Positions 12,792-15,812 of a DNA stretch of 15,812 nucleotides are shown piece after piece. The stretch is taken from assembly GCA_964458795.1 (NCBI GenBank), contig CAYWJW010000038.1, forward strand, positions 1-15,812. Direction: 5' to 3'. The position numbers were made by a program, and so were the translations under genes. Below the pieces are notes generated by a model. The model saw only the letters and a program-made list of their open reading frames with translations. It ran no database searches and had not been told where the DNA came from. Origin of the DNA: JAJTHY01 sp964458795. Its GTDB lineage: Bacteria; Pseudomonadota; Alphaproteobacteria; Rickettsiales; Midichloriaceae. Every line of letters begins with the position of its first letter. Positions within the stretch are counted from its first letter, which is position 1.

Positions 12792-14124
12792 AAATTTCAT
12801 TCACTTGAGTACAAGACTGCGTAGCAGCCTGCACGTTCTCAATTGATGCACGAACAGGAGCATCATGCAATTTAATACAATTAGAGTCTAAGTATCTACT
12901 AATTTGAAGTACTATATCATTATTACAGAATTCGGGTATAAGTATAACTTTAGCTACTCCATACACACACAAGAGATGTTGCAAGAAATTATACCCCTTA
13001 AGTTTCATTGCAGCATATTTTTCTTCCAAGTCTTTCTGAAAAATGCGACCTAAATAAGTAGGCAAGTTCTCATATCTTCGTGATTCATATTCCACATAAT
13101 ATGGACTACCAGAAGTATATCCTCCACCTATACCTATGCTACCAAAGTGAAAGTTGGTACATCTCATCATAACTTGCTTGGTCATAACATTACAAGAATC
13201 CATAATAGAGCTGCTATATTTATGTAATTTCTCCAGATAAAGCGATGATAGTTCATAACCTTCTATTTCACCATAAGGCGACTCTATCTCTCTACTACCT
13301 ATCCATCTAATAAGAAGTTTAGTAACAAGTTCTTTTCTAGCATTTAATAATTCTACTACCCTTTGATCTTTATTAGGATATTCAAGAGCTATAATACTAC
13401 TGTTTTCAGCAAGTTCGTCCAGATTCTGAACACCAGCTTTGGTTATACGATTGCTCCATTTGTGAGAACACTCGGGATCATCTAATAAATCAAGTGAGAT
13501 AATATTTCTATTTTCCTTCAAGATTTCATTAGCATATCGGGTGCTCTCATCACTTATATTTATTTCACTCAGTCTTAGAGACGTTATATTGCTATTCCTA
13601 CACACTAAATCGCACAAAGACCTAAACCCTTCATCACCTATATTGTCCTTTGCAAGACTTATGTAAGTAAGAGACTTCTTATCATTTAAGAAGTCCAGCA
13701 TGAACTTTGCTCCTTGCCCAGTGATACTACAATATGTAAAAGAAAGAAATTCTACATTTGCAGGTAGTGAACTCATAATAGTTCCGAAGCCTTCATCACC
13801 TATGTTAATAGCAAAAAGTTCAAGAACTCTAGTTGCACGGAGCATATGAGAGACAGCCATATATCCATGTCCGAGCTCAAAACAATACGTCATTGAGTAT
13901 CCCTTAGCATATTCAGCAAGTGTATTTCTGAAGCTCATAATCGCTTCTTTTTTCAGTTCAGCTCTATCAAGGATCCAATTTTCCGTCGACCATTCTTTGT
14001 TCTGAGGCTCTTCTACATCCTCATCTTCGCAGTCATAGTACCCATTGCAGTCGGAGCTAGAACTGGATGAAGGCCGATCTTCTGCATCACCTTCAGATAT
14101 AATATTCTTGTCTGCTTCCATCAT
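12766..14124 (-). CDS. LRR (ribonuclease-inhibitor type) protein, second of a paralogous pair
   Basis: This 452-residue protein starts with an acidic Ser-rich segment (residues 11-45, with six consecutive Ser and then DCEDEDVEE). An LRR region of about 28-residue repeats spans roughly 95-250 (LELFAINIGDEGFGTIM, LTYISLAKDNIGDEGFRSL, ITSLRLSEINISDEST, IISLDLL). The C-terminal portion (about 245-425) has EYPNKDQRVVELLNARKELV, then TKLLIRWIG, LEKLHKYSSS, and a terminal hydrophobic VYGVAKVILIPEFC. These C-terminal blocks recur in the upstream neighbour. No signal peptide or transmembrane helix is convincing. AGAGGT lies 7 bases before the ATG at 14124. Similar LRR proteins in intracellular bacteria are often secreted effectors; that role here is inference. 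Confidence 0.85.
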   Translation of the reverse strand: MMEADKNIISEGDAEDRPSSSSSSDCNGYYDCEDEDVEEPQNKEWSTENWILDRAELKKEAIMSFRNTLAEYAKGYSMTYCFELGHGYMAVSHMLRATRVLELFAINIGDEGFGTIMSSLPANVEFLSFTYCSITGQGAKFMLDFLNDKKSLTYISLAKDNIGDEGFRSLCDLVCRNSNITSLRLSEINISDESTRYANEILKENRNIISLDLLDDPECSHKWSNRITKAGVQNLDELAENSSIIALEYPNKDQRVVELLNARKELVTKLLIRWIGSREIESPYGEIEGYELSSLYLEKLHKYSSSIMDSCNVMTKQVMMRCTNFHFGSIGIGGGYTSGSPYYVEYESRRYENLPTYLGRIFQKDLEEKYAAMKLKGYNFLQHLLCVYGVAKVILIPEFCNNDIVLQISRYLDSNCIKLHDAPVRASIENVQAATQSCTQVNEISNSQQRGI

Positions 14125-14157
14125 AATCTACCTCTGTTATGAGAAAAAATTAAATGC

Positions 14158-15582
14158 CTAGAAATGATTTCCAGAATACGGCCCACCCTGCTGCTGCAGT
14201 CCTGAACTAAAGATTGATAGATCGGTATTATACATGCTTGCTCCACATAGCTGCTCAAAAGCAACCCGTTCAGCTGCCCTTTTAGCTAATTGAGCAGTAA
14301 CTACATTGACAGGATCTTCGTGCGGCTCGATACCCGTAGATCCTAGATATCTAGTTAATACCGACATTACATCTGTATTTCGAAGAACCCATGGCAAGCT
14401 TGTTAGAGCTTTCACTACTCCATGCAGCTGCCAAAATGTGCAACCATATTTTGCTTGCTCATCATACATTTCTTTAAGTTCTTGTTTAAAAGTATATGTA
14501 TGGCTACTCTCTGAATATAGCGTTGCTGTATCTAAGCCATATATATTTTCCAAGTTAGAAATTATCGTATTAGGCTCGTCAAATTGCAGAGCTTCTAAAG
14601 CACAATTTACAGCGCTAGCGTACTTATGTAGCTTTTCTATAATTTGTGGCGATAATTCCTCAACTCCCACTTTATACTGCATCCACCTATGGGTTAGCTT
14701 AGTAACTAAGTGCGACCTATGATAAAACATTATTTCTACTCTTGAAGACTTATGAGGATAATCAAGAGATAGAATGCAACTTTGCTCTGCCAATTTATCC
14801 AAATACTTAGCACCATTTTCGCTTATATTAGAGTTGTATTGCAAATTAAGTGAAACAATCCTTGTATTTCCCCTTAGTGCTTTATAGGCATATTTGGCAT
14901 CTTCATCGCTTATACCAATGCTTCTTAGACCTAGTGAAGTTATGCATACATTCAGGCTTACAAGCATACATAAAGACCTAAATCCTTCACTACCTATTGC
15001 ATTGCCCTCAAGATCAATACAAGTAAGCGCTTCATTATTCTTAAAAGAATCTAGCATGTGTTTAACACCTTTGACAGTTATGCTGTTTGTTCCAACTGTA
15101 AGTTTGCGTAAACTTGTAGTGCCTTTCAAAGCAGTAACAACATTCTCAAAGCCTTCATCACCTATATGATTACAATTAAAATTAATATTGGTGAGTGCAC
15201 AACTTGCAAGTGCTTTCGAAATATAAGATGCACCTAGAGCACCTATACTATTAATAGAAATATCAAGCAAAGTCACTGTTGGCTTCCTGATCAAAAATTT
15301 GGCTATATAAAAAGCTCCTACTGGAGTTAATCCCGCCGAACGCAAAGATAGCTCGTTATTAAAATCAGGATCGTTGTTAAATTCAGCAAGATGATCTACT
15401 AAGCCTTCATCTCCCATATTCTCTTGCAATATCTCATCCCATGGAAGGCTATCTTCAGACGATACTTCTTCCACTGATGACTCCGAACTGCTTGTGCGGA
15501 GATAAGCCCCTCTCGGGAATTTTGGCTCAACACCATCTTCTCTACCTTGATAGTATTCTAATTCTCTTTTTCTCACTAGCAT
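14158..15582 (-). CDS. LRR (ribonuclease-inhibitor type) protein, first of a paralogous pair
   Basis: This 474-residue protein has a charged start, a Ser/Glu-rich segment (about 30-46, TSSSESSVEEVSSEDS), and about seven LRR units of some 28 residues between 77 and 275. Examples are VTLLDISINSIGALGASYIS, LTNINFNCNHIGDEGFENVV, LTCIDLEGNAIGSEGFRSL and IVSLNLQYNSNISENGAKY. The shared C-terminal module follows (about 272-425): DYPHKSSRVEIMFYHRSHL, VTKLTHRWM, IEKLHKYASAV, FKQELKEMYDEQAKYG, and a RYLGSTGIEPHEDPV block. A Gln/Gly-rich tail ends the protein. AGGAG lies only 2 bases before the ATG at 15582, so the GTG at 15576 with 8-base spacing may be the true start. It ends 33 bases before its paralog, which suggests one transcript. 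Confidence 0.85.
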   Translation of the reverse strand: MLVRKRELEYYQGREDGVEPKFPRGAYLRTSSSESSVEEVSSEDSLPWDEILQENMGDEGLVDHLAEFNNDPDFNNELSLRSAGLTPVGAFYIAKFLIRKPTVTLLDISINSIGALGASYISKALASCALTNINFNCNHIGDEGFENVVTALKGTTSLRKLTVGTNSITVKGVKHMLDSFKNNEALTCIDLEGNAIGSEGFRSLCMLVSLNVCITSLGLRSIGISDEDAKYAYKALRGNTRIVSLNLQYNSNISENGAKYLDKLAEQSCILSLDYPHKSSRVEIMFYHRSHLVTKLTHRWMQYKVGVEELSPQIIEKLHKYASAVNCALEALQFDEPNTIISNLENIYGLDTATLYSESSHTYTFKQELKEMYDEQAKYGCTFWQLHGVVKALTSLPWVLRNTDVMSVLTRYLGSTGIEPHEDPVNVVTAQLAKRAAERVAFEQLCGASMYNTDLSIFSSGLQQQGGPYSGNHF

Positions 15583-15603
15583 TACTCCTGATTTACGGGC
15601 AAA

Positions 15604-15632
15604 ATCGTATTATTGTTGAATAAACAAGTCAA
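15604..15632 (-). promoter_or_regulatory. Promoter of the LRR gene pair
   Basis: On the minus strand TTGACT (15627-15632) and TACGAT (15604-15609) are separated by 17 bases. They match sigma-70 at 5 of 6 and 4 of 6 positions. The implied start near 15597 leaves a leader of about 15-20 bases that includes the AGGAG. Confidence 0.6.
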
Positions 15633-15722
15633 ATAGAAAGTTTTAAATCTCTTAGCAATTTACTCTCTACACAACCCTATACTATCTACTTAAATTGCAT
15701 TTACATACCTATTGCATCATGT

Positions 15723-15746
15723 TAAACTAGTTAATAGACTAGTTTA
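15723..15746. promoter_or_regulatory. Inverted repeat, probable antitoxin operator
   Basis: TAAACTAG (15723-15730) and CTAGTTTA (15739-15746) form 8-bp arms around an 8-base gap. Each arm also contains the palindrome ACTAGT (15726-15731 and 15738-15743). It lies 14 bases before the start of a Phd/YefM-type antitoxin gene. Phd family antitoxins repress their own operons by binding paired palindromes in this position. Confidence 0.55.
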
Positions 15747-15760
15747 TTTATGGTTGTATA

Positions 15761-15812
15761 ATGAAAGAAATCGGCTCATATGATGCAAAAACACACCTAT
15801 CCAGAATTCTTG
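15761..15812 (+). CDS. Phd/YefM-type antitoxin, 5' fragment cut by the window edge
   Basis: Only the first 17 codons are present: MKEIGSYDAKTHLSRIL. This matches the start of prevent-host-death (Phd/YefM) antitoxins, typically M-x-x-[IV]-[GS]-x-x-[ED]-A-K-x-x-L-x-x-L. Such proteins bind DNA through this N-terminal domain and neutralise a toxin (often a PIN-domain, Doc or RelE-like protein) through the C-terminal part. The toxin would lie beyond the window. No clear ribosome-binding site precedes the ATG; TATAAT overlaps the start codon itself. The palindrome upstream supports autoregulation. Confidence 0.7.
   Translation, partial: MKEIGSYDAKTHLSRIL

Noticed and set aside
1..15812. CRISPR array, rRNA, insertion sequence or integrase
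   Set aside because: No regularly spaced repeats, rRNA-like sequence, transposase or integrase frame was seen on either strand.

Overview
The window is AT-rich and gene-dense. It reads as chromosome of an alphaproteobacterium, probably a host-associated one of Rickettsiales type (a protist endosymbiont such as a Jidaibacter-like lineage; this placement is inference from gene content). Supporting signs are an F0 operon in the alphaproteobacterial order atpI-atpB-atpE-atpF'-atpF with no F1 genes beside it, a seven-iron FdxA ferredoxin, a ribH-nusB pair, a ccoS gene (implying a cbb3 oxidase elsewhere), a class I PHA synthase, and two tandem leucine-rich-repeat (LRR) proteins of the kind intracellular bacteria often use as effectors.

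Layout. 1-592 (-) holds the 5' part of an unrecognised membrane protein cut by the window edge. 759-1586 (-) is a Bro-N/DinD-like protein. 1672-3992 (-) is the F0 ATP synthase operon. Divergent from it, 4162-5958 (+) is a class I polyhydroxyalkanoate synthase with an intact Cys-Asp-His triad. 6031-7566 (+) is an unrecognised protein with an acidic tail; a C6 run near its end separates the annotated frame from another frame that encodes a convincing membrane anchor. 7632-8111 (+) is a membrane-anchored DUF192 protein.

8112-10036 (-) is a compact fdxA-mltB-rlpA unit, one redox protein and two peptidoglycan lytic enzymes, in which the mltB signal-peptide coding region overlaps the end of fdxA. 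Divergent from fdxA are tRNA-Leu(UAG) and a tightly packed run ribH-like, nusB, ccoS, class I amidotransferase (peptidase C26), rluB-like pseudouridine synthase (10133-12791, +), most members overlapping their neighbours. The RibH-like protein lacks the usual active-site signatures.

12766-15582 (-) carries two paralogous LRR proteins behind a good sigma-70-type promoter. The window ends inside the first codons of a Phd/YefM-type antitoxin (15761-15812, +), preceded by a palindromic operator-like sequence.

No rRNA, CRISPR array, complete insertion sequence or convincing rho-independent terminator was seen. The leads most worth following are the C-run frame switch at 7406-7411, the LRR pair with its shared C-terminal module, and the degenerate lumazine synthase kept in the nusB operon.
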